Origin: an uncultured Clostridia bacterium
Lineage (GTDB): Bacteria > Bacillota > Clostridia > UBA1381
Assembly (NCBI GenBank): GCA_959602045.1
Contig: CAUGRT010000004.1
Span: forward strand, 1-64,000
Direction: 5' to 3'
Length of the DNA: 64,000 bases
In this document: piece by piece, positions 34,444 to 43,556 of the stretch
Position numbering within the stretch: position 1 is the stretch's first letter
How the letters are laid out: the number at the start of each line of letters is the position of its first letter
Translations under genes and position numbers: made by a program
Notes under the pieces: generated by a model
The model's input: only the letters and a program-made list of their open reading frames with translations
Databases searched by the model: none
What the model was told of the DNA's origin: nothing

Positions 34444-36150
34444 ATGAGAATGTCAAAATTATTGATGCCTACGCTGAGAGAGGTTCCGGCAGAGGCGGAG
34501 ATCACAAGCCATAAGCTGATGCTCAGAGCCGGATTAATCCGCAAGCTGGCAGCCGGAATTTATTCCTATTTGCCGCTGGGCTTGAAATTCTACCAGAAGA
34601 TTGAAAAAATTGTACGTGAGGAAATGGATAGAGCCGGTGCGCAGGAGCTGTTGATGGCGGCGCTTCTTCCGGCGGAGGCTTATCAGGCTTCGGGAAGATG
34701 GGAGGTCTTTGGCGACAGCATGTTTAAGCTGAAGGACAGAAACGATCGTGATTTCTGCCTGGGGCCGACGCATGAGGAATTATTCACGCAGACGGTGATT
34801 AATGAGGTACATTCTTATAAGGAATATCCGATGACTCTTTATCAGATTCAGACAAAGTACCGGGATGAGGGACGTCCGAGATTTGGCTTGATTCGTGGTC
34901 GGGAATTTGTTATGAAAGACGCATACAGCTTTGATTTGGATGAAGCCGGATTGGATCAGTCCTATCAGGTAATGTATGACGCTTATTGCCGGATTTTCAA
35001 TCGTTTGGGTTTGGATTTCACAATTGTTGACGCGGACAGCGGTGCGATGGGCGGAAGCGGAAGCCAGGAATTTATGGTAAAATCGCCGGTAGGTGAGGAC
35101 GGAATCGCTTATTGTGACGCATGCGGTTATGCAGCAAATTATGAAAAAGCAGAGTGCGTTGTGCAGGAAAAGCCGTCCGTTAAGGGTGACTTTGCGATGG
35201 AGAAAATTCATACGCCGAATGTTCACACCATCGAGGAATTGGTAGAGTTCATGGGTGCGGAGCCGTATAATTTTGCTAAGACGATTTTGTATAAGGCAGA
35301 TGATCAATATATTGCCGCAATGGTTCGCGGTGATCGCGAGATCAATGAAGTGAAGTTAAAGAATCTGGTGGGCTGCACGGATGATTTGGAGCTTGCGGAG
35401 CCGTATAAGGTACGGGAATTAACGAATGCCGAGGTCGGCTTTGCCGGTCCGATCGGATTGGAGATTCCGGTTTATGTCGATAAAGAAGTGGAGTTTATGG
35501 AGAATTTCATTGTCGGCGCAAACGAAACGGATATGCACTATAAAAATGTCAATATGGGCAGAGATTTTGCACCGTTCAAGGTTGCGGATATTCGCGTGAT
35601 TACGGACGGGGACGTATGCCCGCGCTGCGGACAGCCGATTAAGACGGCGCAGGGAATTGAGGTCGGACATATCTTCAAGCTGGGTACGAAGTATTCGGAA
35701 GCTTTAGGCTTGAAATATCTCGATGAGAACGGCAAGAGTCAGACGGTTGTCATGGGAAGCTACGGAATCGGTGTTTCCAGATGCCTTGCGGCAGTTATTG
35801 AGCAGGGGAACGATGAAAACGGTATTATTTTCCCGGTTTCGGTTGCTCCGTATGAAGCAATCGTAATTCCTGTCAACAATAAGCAGGAGGATCAGATGGC
35901 ACTGGCAGAGGAGATTTATCATGAGCTGCAAAAGCAGGGCATTGATACGCTGTTGGATGACCGTGCAGAGAGAGCCGGCGTTAAATTTAAGGACGCTGAT
36001 CTGATCGGTGTGCCGGTTAGAATCGTAGTAGGCAAGAAGTGCGGCGAGGGAATTGTTGAATACAAGGAAAGAACCGCAGAAACGGCAGCGGAGAAAACAG
36101 TGCAAGAGGCTGTTTCCGATGTAGTGAAATTTATAACAGAAAATCGGTAA
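34444..36150 (+). CDS. proS: Prolyl-tRNA synthetase, bacterial type with editing domain
   Basis: Charges tRNA-Pro. 568 residues from ATG 34444 (a start at 34420 lacks a ribosome site). Class II motifs are visible: motif 2 in TKYRDEGRPRFGLIRGREFVMKDAYSF and motif 3 in VMGSYGIGVSRCLAAVIEQ. The INS editing insertion spans about 225-390 with CDACGYAANYEKAEC and CPRCGQPI cysteines. It follows argB by about 40 bases and ends with a strong terminator. Its presence behind arginine genes is probably just operon membership. Confidence 0.97.
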   Translation: MRMSKLLMPTLREVPAEAEITSHKLMLRAGLIRKLAAGIYSYLPLGLKFYQKIEKIVREEMDRAGAQELLMAALLPAEAYQASGRWEVFGDSMFKLKDRNDRDFCLGPTHEELFTQTVINEVHSYKEYPMTLYQIQTKYRDEGRPRFGLIRGREFVMKDAYSFDLDEAGLDQSYQVMYDAYCRIFNRLGLDFTIVDADSGAMGGSGSQEFMVKSPVGEDGIAYCDACGYAANYEKAECVVQEKPSVKGDFAMEKIHTPNVHTIEELVEFMGAEPYNFAKTILYKADDQYIAAMVRGDREINEVKLKNLVGCTDDLELAEPYKVRELTNAEVGFAGPIGLEIPVYVDKEVEFMENFIVGANETDMHYKNVNMGRDFAPFKVADIRVITDGDVCPRCGQPIKTAQGIEVGHIFKLGTKYSEALGLKYLDENGKSQTVVMGSYGIGVSRCLAAVIEQGNDENGIIFPVSVAPYEAIVIPVNNKQEDQMALAEEIYHELQKQGIDTLLDDRAERAGVKFKDADLIGVPVRIVVGKKCGEGIVEYKERTAETAAEKTVQEAVSDVVKFITENR

Positions 36151-36174
36151 TGAAAACCGGTCAGAATACAAGCA

Positions 36175-36209
36175 AAAGCGGCTGCAATGTTAAGATTGCA
36201 GCCGTTTTT
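36175..36209 (+). terminator. Terminator shared by proS and the GH28-like gene
   Basis: CGGCTGCAAT (36179-36188), loop GTTAAG, ATTGCAGCCG (36195-36204), TTTTT; A-run on the left makes it work from both sides. Confidence 0.9.
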
Positions 36210-36220
36210 ATCGTTTATCA

Positions 36221-37486
36221 TCATTCCTCATTAAGCGGTTCTACCGTAACGTTTTTGACCGATACATTTTGAATCATATCCGCGGAGAAATTGTTTGACT
36301 TTGCTTGAATGGAAAGGTTCTCCAATGTGAAATCCGATAAGAGATACTGTGTTGTATCGGGTGCAACATTAAAATAGGTTTCACATGCACAGCGGCAATT
36401 TTGAATCGTAATATGCTCGGCATAGGAAAGCGGAATGTCTTTGCGATCCTTTAAATCATAGAACTGTGTCCAGGGACGAATCAGAATAAAATTGTTGATT
36501 GATCCTGTGATGTTGTCCAAGGTGATGTGTTCATAACGCTGCGGCGTATCGGGACGCATTTTGAGCCAAAGAAGCGTTGCAGCATGATTGATTTTGATAT
36601 TCCGCATAATAATATTTCTGTTATGTACCGATTCGGAACCACAGGTCAAGCAGCTATGACAAAAGCCGTATTCGCAATCTTCAACAATGACGCGTTCGTT
36701 GGAGCCGTTTTCGGGTGCGATATCTGCCCACGGGCCTTTTCCGCCTTTCAGTACAACGGAGTCATCATTGACTTCAAGATAGCAATTTTTCACCAGCACA
36801 TCGGTGCATACATCAATATCAATAGCATCGGTACTGGGTGCCGGGATCGGGGATGTGGGTGAAAAGATATGACAATTGAGGTATTTGATATGGTCGCTTT
36901 TATAAATGTGCGTTGTCCAGAAATGTGCATTTTGCAGATGCAGATCGGCAATCAGAATGTTGCTGGAATTTGAGATATAGACAAGCCGCGGACGCTGTTC
37001 GTCTTTGTTGGTGCAGTCCGGATTCCAGGAATATCTTGTCCAGAATGATTTCCAGGCTCTCAGACCATTTCCGTCAATCGTTCCTTTGCCGCACAGGGTG
37101 AAGCCGTCAACATGATCGGCATTAATCAGCGCCGGGAAATACAGACAGTTCTCGCCCTCGATTCGAGTTTCACAAACCGGATAATCCGCAATATTATCAC
37201 TGCCTTTTAATGTGCCGCCTTCTGCGACGTATAAATTGACGCCCTGCTTAAAAAACAATGCTCCCGTCAGATACGTACCGGCAGGAACGACAATCACTCC
37301 ACCACCCTCACTTGCAGCCGTATCAATCAAGGCTTGAATTTCATGCGTATGTACATTTCCGTCATCCAAGATGCCATGCTGCGTCAGCACATAAGGCTTT
37401 CCCAGCTCTGTCAGAGCTGGAATTTCGGTTTCATAGAACCACCCGTCAATTGGGGTTCCGTCCGGGAAAAATTCTTGTTTGTTCAT
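36221..37486 (-). CDS. GH28-type polygalacturonase-like glycoside hydrolase, intracellular
   Basis: 421 residues forming a right-handed beta-helix. STDAIDIDVCTDVLVKNCYLEVNDDSVVLKGG matches the GH28 catalytic block (the Asp pair in NDD), and GFCHSCLTCGSES stands for the GHG-type block. PAGTYLTGALFFKQGVNLYVAEGG is the usual N-terminal turn. There is no signal peptide, so it acts inside on imported oligosaccharides, probably as an exo-acting pectin or rhamnogalacturonan enzyme. It has its own promoter and faces away from the sugar-acid operon. Confidence 0.8.
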   Translation of the reverse strand: MNKQEFFPDGTPIDGWFYETEIPALTELGKPYVLTQHGILDDGNVHTHEIQALIDTAASEGGGVIVVPAGTYLTGALFFKQGVNLYVAEGGTLKGSDNIADYPVCETRIEGENCLYFPALINADHVDGFTLCGKGTIDGNGLRAWKSFWTRYSWNPDCTNKDEQRPRLVYISNSSNILIADLHLQNAHFWTTHIYKSDHIKYLNCHIFSPTSPIPAPSTDAIDIDVCTDVLVKNCYLEVNDDSVVLKGGKGPWADIAPENGSNERVIVEDCEYGFCHSCLTCGSESVHNRNIIMRNIKINHAATLLWLKMRPDTPQRYEHITLDNITGSINNFILIRPWTQFYDLKDRKDIPLSYAEHITIQNCRCACETYFNVAPDTTQYLLSDFTLENLSIQAKSNNFSADMIQNVSVKNVTVEPLNEE

Positions 37487-37557
37487 TTTGATAATCTTTA
37501 ACTCCTTTCGTGAAGCAATGGGAAAATTTGTCCCTTGCTTTCTCTCTCTTTCGTTTT

Positions 37558-37586
37558 AGTATATCATAAATGGTTGGAAAATTCAA
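37558..37586 (-). promoter_or_regulatory. Promoter of the GH28-like gene
   Basis: On the minus strand: TTGAAT (37581-37586), 17 bases, TATACT (37558-37563). AAAGGAG precedes the start codon downstream. Confidence 0.65.
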
Positions 37587-37691
37587 CTAAACTTTTATTT
37601 TTTCGAAGAAACAGCTTTAAGCCCAGGACGGATAAAGGGCGGATATTCAGCCGTTGTTCCCGATTCATCAAAGACTCTGCCTATCCGGGGG

Positions 37692-38558
37692 TTACGATAA
37701 AGATTTTTTTCTATATTCACTTGGTGAACACCCAACATTCGATCGGAATAATTTCGAAAAATATCGCTGATCCTGTATTCCGATACATAATGCAATTTGA
37801 CCGATTGAAAAACCGGTAGTTTTCAGCAGGGTACACGCCTTTTTTATACGGTAGTTTATAATCATATTTTGAGGTGTTATTCCGGTTTCGGACTTGAATA
37901 GTCTGGAAAAGTATTCAGTTGACAGATTGAGCATATTTGCAAGCTCATGTATCGTTATATTGCTGTCATAATGAAATCGTATATAATTTTCAGCCTCTCT
38001 GATATAGAGATTGCTCGATAAATAGGTGATTTCATGCGTGTCGGTACTGTGAATATCATAGACCGGCAAAGTAGATGGTTCTGCGGATTTGCTATAAAGT
38101 GAGGCAAAAAAATTATATAATTTCGATATTGTTTTTATTTTACCGTAGGCATTGTTGATTTTTGAAACTTCAATCAGCTCATCCATGATTTTTTCCGTTT
38201 CTTTCGGCTGCGGACAGGTGTAAATCGGATAATCTCGTGTAATGCCGATGTCTTTAATATAAAAATTTGCCTGTGTGCCGTATACGCCAACCCAGATATT
38301 GCTCCATAAACTGCCTTCGATTGCTGAATAATAGATTTTTTCATTAGGAAACATGCATAGAAGCTGCCCTGCGGAAAGGGGATAGTATTTATCATGAAGC
38401 GAAAGAATCGCGTTTCCCTCTTTGACATAGACCAATAGAAGATGATCACGCACCTGCGGCCCGTATCTGTGATTTTTTGTTTTGATTCTCTTACCGCAAT
38501 AATATAAGTTTAAATCCGTGGGAATCGTATAACAAAAACGATTTTCTATATAATCCAT
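37692..38558 (-). CDS. AraC-family transcription regulator
   Basis: 288 residues: N-terminal cupin-like sugar-sensing half (RDHLLLVYVKEGNAILSLHDKYYPLSAGQLL) and C-terminal double helix-turn-helix (ITIHELANMLNLSTEYFSRLFKSETGITPQNMI, and IGQIALCIGIQDQRYFSKLFRSNVGCSPSEYRK). It is divergent from the sugar-acid operon and next to GH28, so it most likely activates both in response to a breakdown product. The gene ends in an A7 run; in another frame about 32 coding-like codons follow. Confidence 0.9.
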   Translation of the reverse strand: MDYIENRFCYTIPTDLNLYYCGKRIKTKNHRYGPQVRDHLLLVYVKEGNAILSLHDKYYPLSAGQLLCMFPNEKIYYSAIEGSLWSNIWVGVYGTQANFYIKDIGITRDYPIYTCPQPKETEKIMDELIEVSKINNAYGKIKTISKLYNFFASLYSKSAEPSTLPVYDIHSTDTHEITYLSSNLYIREAENYIRFHYDSNITIHELANMLNLSTEYFSRLFKSETGITPQNMIINYRIKKACTLLKTTGFSIGQIALCIGIQDQRYFSKLFRSNVGCSPSEYRKKSLS

Positions 38559-38613
38559 TACAGTATGCTCCTTCTGCTAAATGCACAATCACTTATTTTT
38601 CCTATATAAAAAC

Positions 38614-38642
38614 AGAATATCATACAATGTCAGATTTGTCAA
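38614..38642 (-). promoter_or_regulatory. Promoter of the AraC regulator gene
   Basis: On the minus strand: TTGACA (38637-38642), 17 bases, TATTCT (38614-38619). It is back to back with the operon promoter on the other strand. Confidence 0.72.
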
Positions 38643-38663
38643 CATTTTAGTCAAATAAATATA

Positions 38664-38692
38664 TTGCTGAAACAAGAAAAATATGCTACAAT
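38664..38692 (+). promoter_or_regulatory. Promoter of the sugar-acid operon
   Basis: TTGCTG (38664-38669), 17 bases, TACAAT (38687-38692); the weak -35 fits an activator-dependent promoter. GAGGGAG precedes the first ATG. Confidence 0.68.
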
Positions 38693-38726
38693 AATCTAAA
38701 AAGATGTATAAATAAGTGAGGGAGTT

Positions 38727-40421
38727 ATGGAAAATAATTATTCAAGTTGTTGGAAAAAACGCGGTGATAGAACGGGACTGATCCGAAATGCGCTGCTGAA
38801 ATCAATGGGGTATACAGATGCGGATATAGAAAAGCCTATCGTCGGAATAATCAACACATGGGCGGAAACAAATCCGGGGCATATTCATTTTCGGCAGCTT
38901 TCCGAGGCGGTAAAGCGCGGTGTATGGGCGGCAGGCGGTTTTCCTTTGGAAGTCAATACGATGTCCATCTGTGAAGTATTCTTTGATATTTCAAGCTTGG
39001 TATACCGAAATCTTTTATCCATTACGACGGAAGAATTGATTGAGCGGCATCCGTTTGACGGTGTGGTACTTATCGGCGGCTGTGACAAGAATGTTCCGGC
39101 TCAGCTTATGGCGGCTGTTTCGGCAAATAAACCGACCATTTATCTTCCGGGCGGTGCAATGCTGCCGGGGAGTTATAAGGGAAAAACTCTTGCCTGCGGA
39201 ACAGACAGCTTTTATCTGTATAACGATTACACCTCAGGCAAGATTACGCTTGAGGAGATGACAAAGCATGAGGGATGCCTTTACGGAAGTGCAGGAGCCT
39301 GCCCGATTATGGGAACGGCAAACACCTGTCAGACAGTAACGGAAGCGTTGGGGATAGCATTGCCTAATTCAGCATCTTGTCTGGGAGTTTCGGCGGAAAA
39401 GCTGCGAATCAGCGAAGAAACGGGCAGAAGGGCGGTAGAGCTGATCAAAAATGATATAAAGTGTCTTGACATTATCAACAGGCAATCCATAGAAAATGCA
39501 ATTCGGGTTCTTATGGCAACAGGCGGCTCAACGAATCTGATTATTCATTTAATTGCCATAGCGCGGCGTGTAAATATTGATTTAAAGTTAGATGATTTTG
39601 AGCGAATAAGCAAGGAAACACCGGTGCTTGTCAATGTAAAACCGCATGGTACGGAGAATGTTGGCATGGGATTCCACAATGCCGGCGGAGTGGCTTCACT
39701 GATGAAAGAAATGGAACCTATGCTGAACGGCAGCTGTTTAACGGTAACAGGAAAAACGGTGGCAGAAAATTTGCAGGATATAGATCTGCCTTATGATTCC
39801 AACACAATAAGACCGTTGGATAACCCGATTGAGGAAAAAGGCGGAATTGCGGTGCTGTACGGAAATCTTGCGCCTAACGGTGCAGTTATAAAACGAAGTG
39901 CCGCCAGTCCTCATTTATTAAATCATCGGGGGAAAGCAAAGGTATTCGATGATTTAACCGAATGTCAGAAATATCTGCTTGACGAAAAATCCGATATAAC
40001 GCCGGATACTGTCATTGTTTTAAGAGGTTATGGGCCGAAAGGCGCTCCGGGGATGCCGGAAAACGGCAATTTTATGCCGTTGCCGCCGAAGCTGAATAAA
40101 ATGGGAGTGCATGATTTTGTGCGGATCACAGACGCGAGAATGTCGGGCGGCTGTTTTGGAACGCAGGTGCTTCATGTGGCTCCGGAAAGTGCGGTCGGCG
40201 GCCCGTTGGCGGCAGTTCGTGATGGAGATATGATTCATCTTGACGTTGATCATAACAAAATAGAGCTTGAGGTTTCAGAGGAAGAGATTGCGGAAAGATT
40301 GAAGAATTTTGAGCCGAAACAGCATCCGGATATTAAAAGAGGCTTTGTGCGCAATTTTATTGATACGGTCACACAGGCTGACGAGGGCTGCGATCTTACC
40401 TATATGCAATATAAGGAGTGA
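38727..40421 (+). CDS. IlvD/Edd-family sugar-acid dehydratase
   Basis: Removes water from an aldonic acid to give a 2-keto-3-deoxy acid. 564 residues, the length of the pentonate/hexonate dehydratase branch. Iron-sulfur ligand cysteines are seen in IGGCDKNVPAQ and GSAGACPIMGTANTCQ; the active-site C-terminal block is DARMSGGCFGTQVLHVAPESA. Dihydroxy-acid dehydratase is less likely because no other branched-chain gene is near and the neighbours are sugar-acid enzymes. Exact substrate (xylonate, arabinonate, galactonate) cannot be read from sequence. Confidence 0.85.
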   Translation: MENNYSSCWKKRGDRTGLIRNALLKSMGYTDADIEKPIVGIINTWAETNPGHIHFRQLSEAVKRGVWAAGGFPLEVNTMSICEVFFDISSLVYRNLLSITTEELIERHPFDGVVLIGGCDKNVPAQLMAAVSANKPTIYLPGGAMLPGSYKGKTLACGTDSFYLYNDYTSGKITLEEMTKHEGCLYGSAGACPIMGTANTCQTVTEALGIALPNSASCLGVSAEKLRISEETGRRAVELIKNDIKCLDIINRQSIENAIRVLMATGGSTNLIIHLIAIARRVNIDLKLDDFERISKETPVLVNVKPHGTENVGMGFHNAGGVASLMKEMEPMLNGSCLTVTGKTVAENLQDIDLPYDSNTIRPLDNPIEEKGGIAVLYGNLAPNGAVIKRSAASPHLLNHRGKAKVFDDLTECQKYLLDEKSDITPDTVIVLRGYGPKGAPGMPENGNFMPLPPKLNKMGVHDFVRITDARMSGGCFGTQVLHVAPESAVGGPLAAVRDGDMIHLDVDHNKIELEVSEEEIAERLKNFEPKQHPDIKRGFVRNFIDTVTQADEGCDLTYMQYKE

Positions 40422-40543
40422 TAAATTTGAAGAAAATTGCCCATAGCGCAACTTTTTGATTGGAGTAGCAAAGCGGCACTTTGAGCGATTTTCTTTCAGA
40501 CTAAGTTTTGTGCATTGCAGCACGGAAAGGAAAGGTTATAAAC
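40422..40543 (+). repeat. Intergenic repeat element, copy 1
   Basis: Begins at the dehydratase stop and ends at the aldolase ATG. It shares with 62206-62337 the 5' block TTTGAAnAAAATTGCnCA and the 3' blocks TTTTCTTTCAGACT and AAGTTTTGTGC, then a GAAAGGAA ribosome site. The middle differs but the ends can pair (AAAATTGCCC with GAGCGATTTT). An AAGGAG site and TTG codon at the left edge open a very short frame (KKIAHSATF). Confidence 0.7.
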
Positions 40544-41455
40544 ATGACGGAGACAGAAATAAAAGGGATATGTCCCATTATTGCCGCACCGTTTACGGAA
40601 AGCGGTGAGGTGGATTATGAGAGTCTTGACAGATTGGCAAAGCATTTAATAAAGGGCGGCTGTCATGCCGTAACGCTGTTCGGGATTGCCGGAGAGTATT
40701 ATAAGCTGACCGATCAAGAACGTGAAAAAATGGCGGAGGTTACGGTTAAAGCGGCAAAGGAAGCTGGAGGGAAAACAATCATTTCCGTTACGGATCATTC
40801 AACGGAGGCGGCGGTAAAGCGTGCAAAATATTTTGAAGAACTGGGAGCGGATTGCCTTATGCTTTTGCCGCCGTTTTTCTTAAAGCCGGGAGCAAAATAT
40901 TTGTATGAGCATATGAAAGCGATTGCCAATGCGGTGAAAATTCCGATCATGGCACAGTATGCTCCGGAGCAGACGGGCGTGGCGATTGCACCCGAAACTT
41001 TTTGCAATCTTGAAAAAGAATGTCCGAATATGATTTATTACAAGATTGAGTGTAAGCCGGCAGGACCCTATGTGACAAAGCTTATGCGGCTGACGAATGG
41101 GAAAATGAAAATATTTGTCGGAAATGCAGGATTTCAGCTGATTGAATGTATGGATAGAGGGGCAATCGGTGCCATGCCGGGTTGCTCAATGTATGATGTT
41201 TATCTTGATATTTACAACAACTATGTAAACGGAAACCGGGAAAAGGCGGTTGAATTGCATAATCAGCTTTTGCCGATGCTGAATCATATCCGCCAGAATG
41301 TAGAACAGATTATTTCATTTGAAAAGCGAATCCTGAAAAGACGGGGAGTGATTGCATCGGATTATTGCAGAAAGCCGTCTTATGATACGGACGAATATTT
41401 TGACAGGCTCTTTGATGAGTTTTATAAGGAAATGGCGAAACGTTATGGTTGGTGA
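40544..41455 (+). CDS. DapA/DHDPS-family aldolase (2-keto-3-deoxy sugar-acid type)
   Basis: 303 residues from ATG 40544. TIM-barrel lyase with Schiff-base Lys in IYYKIE and the GIAGEYYKLTDQER and QYAPEQTG segments of the family. In this setting a 2-keto-3-deoxy sugar-acid aldolase or dehydratase is more likely than lysine synthesis. It uses the ribosome site at the end of the repeat element. The SDR gene overlaps its last codons. Confidence 0.82.
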   Translation: MTETEIKGICPIIAAPFTESGEVDYESLDRLAKHLIKGGCHAVTLFGIAGEYYKLTDQEREKMAEVTVKAAKEAGGKTIISVTDHSTEAAVKRAKYFEELGADCLMLLPPFFLKPGAKYLYEHMKAIANAVKIPIMAQYAPEQTGVAIAPETFCNLEKECPNMIYYKIECKPAGPYVTKLMRLTNGKMKIFVGNAGFQLIECMDRGAIGAMPGCSMYDVYLDIYNNYVNGNREKAVELHNQLLPMLNHIRQNVEQIISFEKRILKRRGVIASDYCRKPSYDTDEYFDRLFDEFYKEMAKRYGW

Positions 41456-42218
41456 GAATAAAAATAAAGTCGCTTTTGTAACCGGCGGCGGAACGGGAAT
41501 CGGACAGGGTATCGCGATAGAGCTTGCAAAGACGGGATATGATGTTGCTTTTTCATACTGCGGCAGTGTGGAAGGAGCAAAAAAGACGAAAAAACAAATC
41601 GAAAAATATGGCGTTCAAGCGTTTGCGGTCAAAGCCGATGTCTGTAAGGCGGATGACATTCACAAAATGTTTGCCGAGGTTATGACAAAGTTTTCAAGGC
41701 TTGATGTATTTGTAAATAACGCCGGGATAACCAAAAAGGCAGATTTTTTACATACCACTCCGGAGCTGTTTGACCGAATTTGCGGTGTGGATTATAAAGG
41801 GGCGTTCTTCTGTATTCAAAGCGCTGCAAAGATCATGATTGACAAGGGCATAAAGGGGAGTATTATTCTTATTTCCTCCAATAATGCGATTGCGCATTTT
41901 GCCGATGTTGCGGTTTATGCTTCGGCGAAAGCAGCGGCGGAGAAAATGTCCCGTCATGCGGCGGTGGAGCTTGCACAATACGGAATCCGTATCAATACGA
42001 TTGAGCCGGGATGGACGGATACGGGTTCTTCAAGGCTTGATAATAAAGAGGAAACCTATTATAAAATTCCGCTGAAAAAATGGGCAACGGTTGAGGAAAT
42101 AGGACAGACGGTGGTTTTTCTGGCATCGGGAGCGGCTGCGTCCATTACGGGGACATCCATATTAATAGATAACGGAGCCTGTCTTGTTTCGGATAAACGT
42201 GAAAGGTATGGTTTTTAA
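41445..42218 (+). CDS. Short-chain dehydrogenase/reductase
   Basis: 257 residues from ATG 41445, overlapping the aldolase stop. NAD(P) motif TGGGTGIGQG, NNAGITKKAD, catalytic Ser (LISSNNA) and YASAK. The family includes aldose 1-dehydrogenases that make lactones, which would supply the first step of the operon's pathway; other sugar-alcohol or keto-acid reductions are possible. Confidence 0.85.
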   Translation: MVGENKNKVAFVTGGGTGIGQGIAIELAKTGYDVAFSYCGSVEGAKKTKKQIEKYGVQAFAVKADVCKADDIHKMFAEVMTKFSRLDVFVNNAGITKKADFLHTTPELFDRICGVDYKGAFFCIQSAAKIMIDKGIKGSIILISSNNAIAHFADVAVYASAKAAAEKMSRHAAVELAQYGIRINTIEPGWTDTGSSRLDNKEETYYKIPLKKWATVEEIGQTVVFLASGAAASITGTSILIDNGACLVSDKRERYGF

Positions 42219-42220
42219 CA

Positions 42221-42910
42221 ATGAAAATAACATGGCTTGGGCAGGCGGGACTGCTTTTTGAAACGGAAAATTTGACGGTTATGATAGACCCGTATTTTTC
42301 GGATTGCTGTGAAAAGCATAATGCGAGATTAAAGCGCAGAATTCCGATCGAAAGAAGATTTATTGAAATGACACCCGATATTTTGATACTGACCCATAAT
42401 CACTTGGATCATACCGATCCCGAAACTTTGCCGTATTTTATCAATGATAAGACTCATACAAGAGTGATTTTATCAGAAAATGCGCATGATTTTGTAAAAG
42501 CGATCGGCGGAGGAAGTAATGATTATGTGATTTTTAAAGACGGAACAGAATGGACAGAGAAAAAGGTGCGTTTTACGGGCATTCAGGCATATCACTCGGA
42601 AAGTACGGCATTTGGGGTCATCCTTGAAGCAGAGAACAGAAAGTATTATGTGACCGGCGATACTTTGTACAACAGGAAGATTTTCAAATCCCTGCCGGAT
42701 GATCTTTATGCAGTGTTTTTGCCGATAAACGGATGGGGGAATAACATGAATATGACGGACGCGGCGAGGTTTGCAAGGGAGTGCGGAGCAAAATATGCGG
42801 TACCGATGCACTTTGGCATGTTTGACGAGCTGAATCCGGAGAATTTTACGGCAAAAAACAAGGTAATTCCGACAATATATCGAGAAATTATATTAAATCA
42901 AGAGGATTAG
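42221..42910 (+). CDS. Metallo-beta-lactamase-fold hydrolase (UlaG-like lactonase candidate)
   Basis: 229 residues. Metal motif THNHLDHTD (HxHxDH), Asp in VTGDTLYN and His in PMHFGMF. The N-terminus MKITWLGQAGLLFETENLTVMIDPYF is typical of the UlaG/UPF0173 branch, whose UlaG member opens a sugar lactone. Placed two bases after the dehydrogenase, it is a good candidate for hydrolysing the aldonolactone that enzyme would make (inference). Confidence 0.8.
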   Translation: MKITWLGQAGLLFETENLTVMIDPYFSDCCEKHNARLKRRIPIERRFIEMTPDILILTHNHLDHTDPETLPYFINDKTHTRVILSENAHDFVKAIGGGSNDYVIFKDGTEWTEKKVRFTGIQAYHSESTAFGVILEAENRKYYVTGDTLYNRKIFKSLPDDLYAVFLPINGWGNNMNMTDAARFARECGAKYAVPMHFGMFDELNPENFTAKNKVIPTIYREIILNQED

Positions 42911-42913
42911 ACG

Positions 42914-43555
42914 ATGGAAAACAATATTTTGAAAGTAGTTGAAAAAGAAAAAATAATCGTTATTGTAAGGGGTGTAGAAAGCAAAAAAATTCTTCCGCTT
43001 GCAGAGGCAATGTATGATGGGGGAATCCGTTTGCTTGAAATTACATATAGCGCCGGAAATACCGAAACTGCGGAGAATATCAAAAGGCTGAAAGAGCATT
43101 TTGGAGAATCAATGTACATTGGTGCCGGAACCGTGCTTACCGAGGAGCAAGCGGAGCTGACGAAAGATGCCGGGGGCGAGTTCATTATTTCCCCGAATAC
43201 TGTACCGGAGGTCATCAGAAAGACAAAGGCGCTGGGTATGGTATCTATGCCGGGTGCATATACGCCGAGTGAAATTCAGCTTGCACATAACAGCGGAGCG
43301 GATTTTGTAAAAATTTTTCCGGCTGTGAGTTTGGGAGCGGAATACATCAAGGCGGTTAAAGCTCCGTTATCCAACATCAAGCTTTTGGCGGTCGGGGGAA
43401 TTAACGAGCATAATATGAAAGAATATCTCGATGCAGGTGTATGCGGTTTTGGAATAGGCAGCAATATTGTCGATCAAAAACGGATAGAAAAGAATGATTT
43501 TAAAGCAATAACAGAACTGGCAAAGAGATATGTTTCGGCGGTACACGGAGATTAA
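42914..43555 (+). CDS. KDPG/KDPGal aldolase (class I, Eda family)
   Basis: Splits a 2-keto-3-deoxy-6-phospho sugar acid into pyruvate and glyceraldehyde 3-phosphate. 213 residues; Schiff-base Lys in DFVKIFPA, Glu in LLEITYS, and GAGTVLTEEQ are family marks. GAGGA lies six bases before the ATG. Forms the last step after the DgoK-type kinase that follows. Confidence 0.93.
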   Translation: MENNILKVVEKEKIIVIVRGVESKKILPLAEAMYDGGIRLLEITYSAGNTETAENIKRLKEHFGESMYIGAGTVLTEEQAELTKDAGGEFIISPNTVPEVIRKTKALGMVSMPGAYTPSEIQLAHNSGADFVKIFPAVSLGAEYIKAVKAPLSNIKLLAVGGINEHNMKEYLDAGVCGFGIGSNIVDQKRIEKNDFKAITELAKRYVSAVHGD

Positions 43556-43556
43556 T

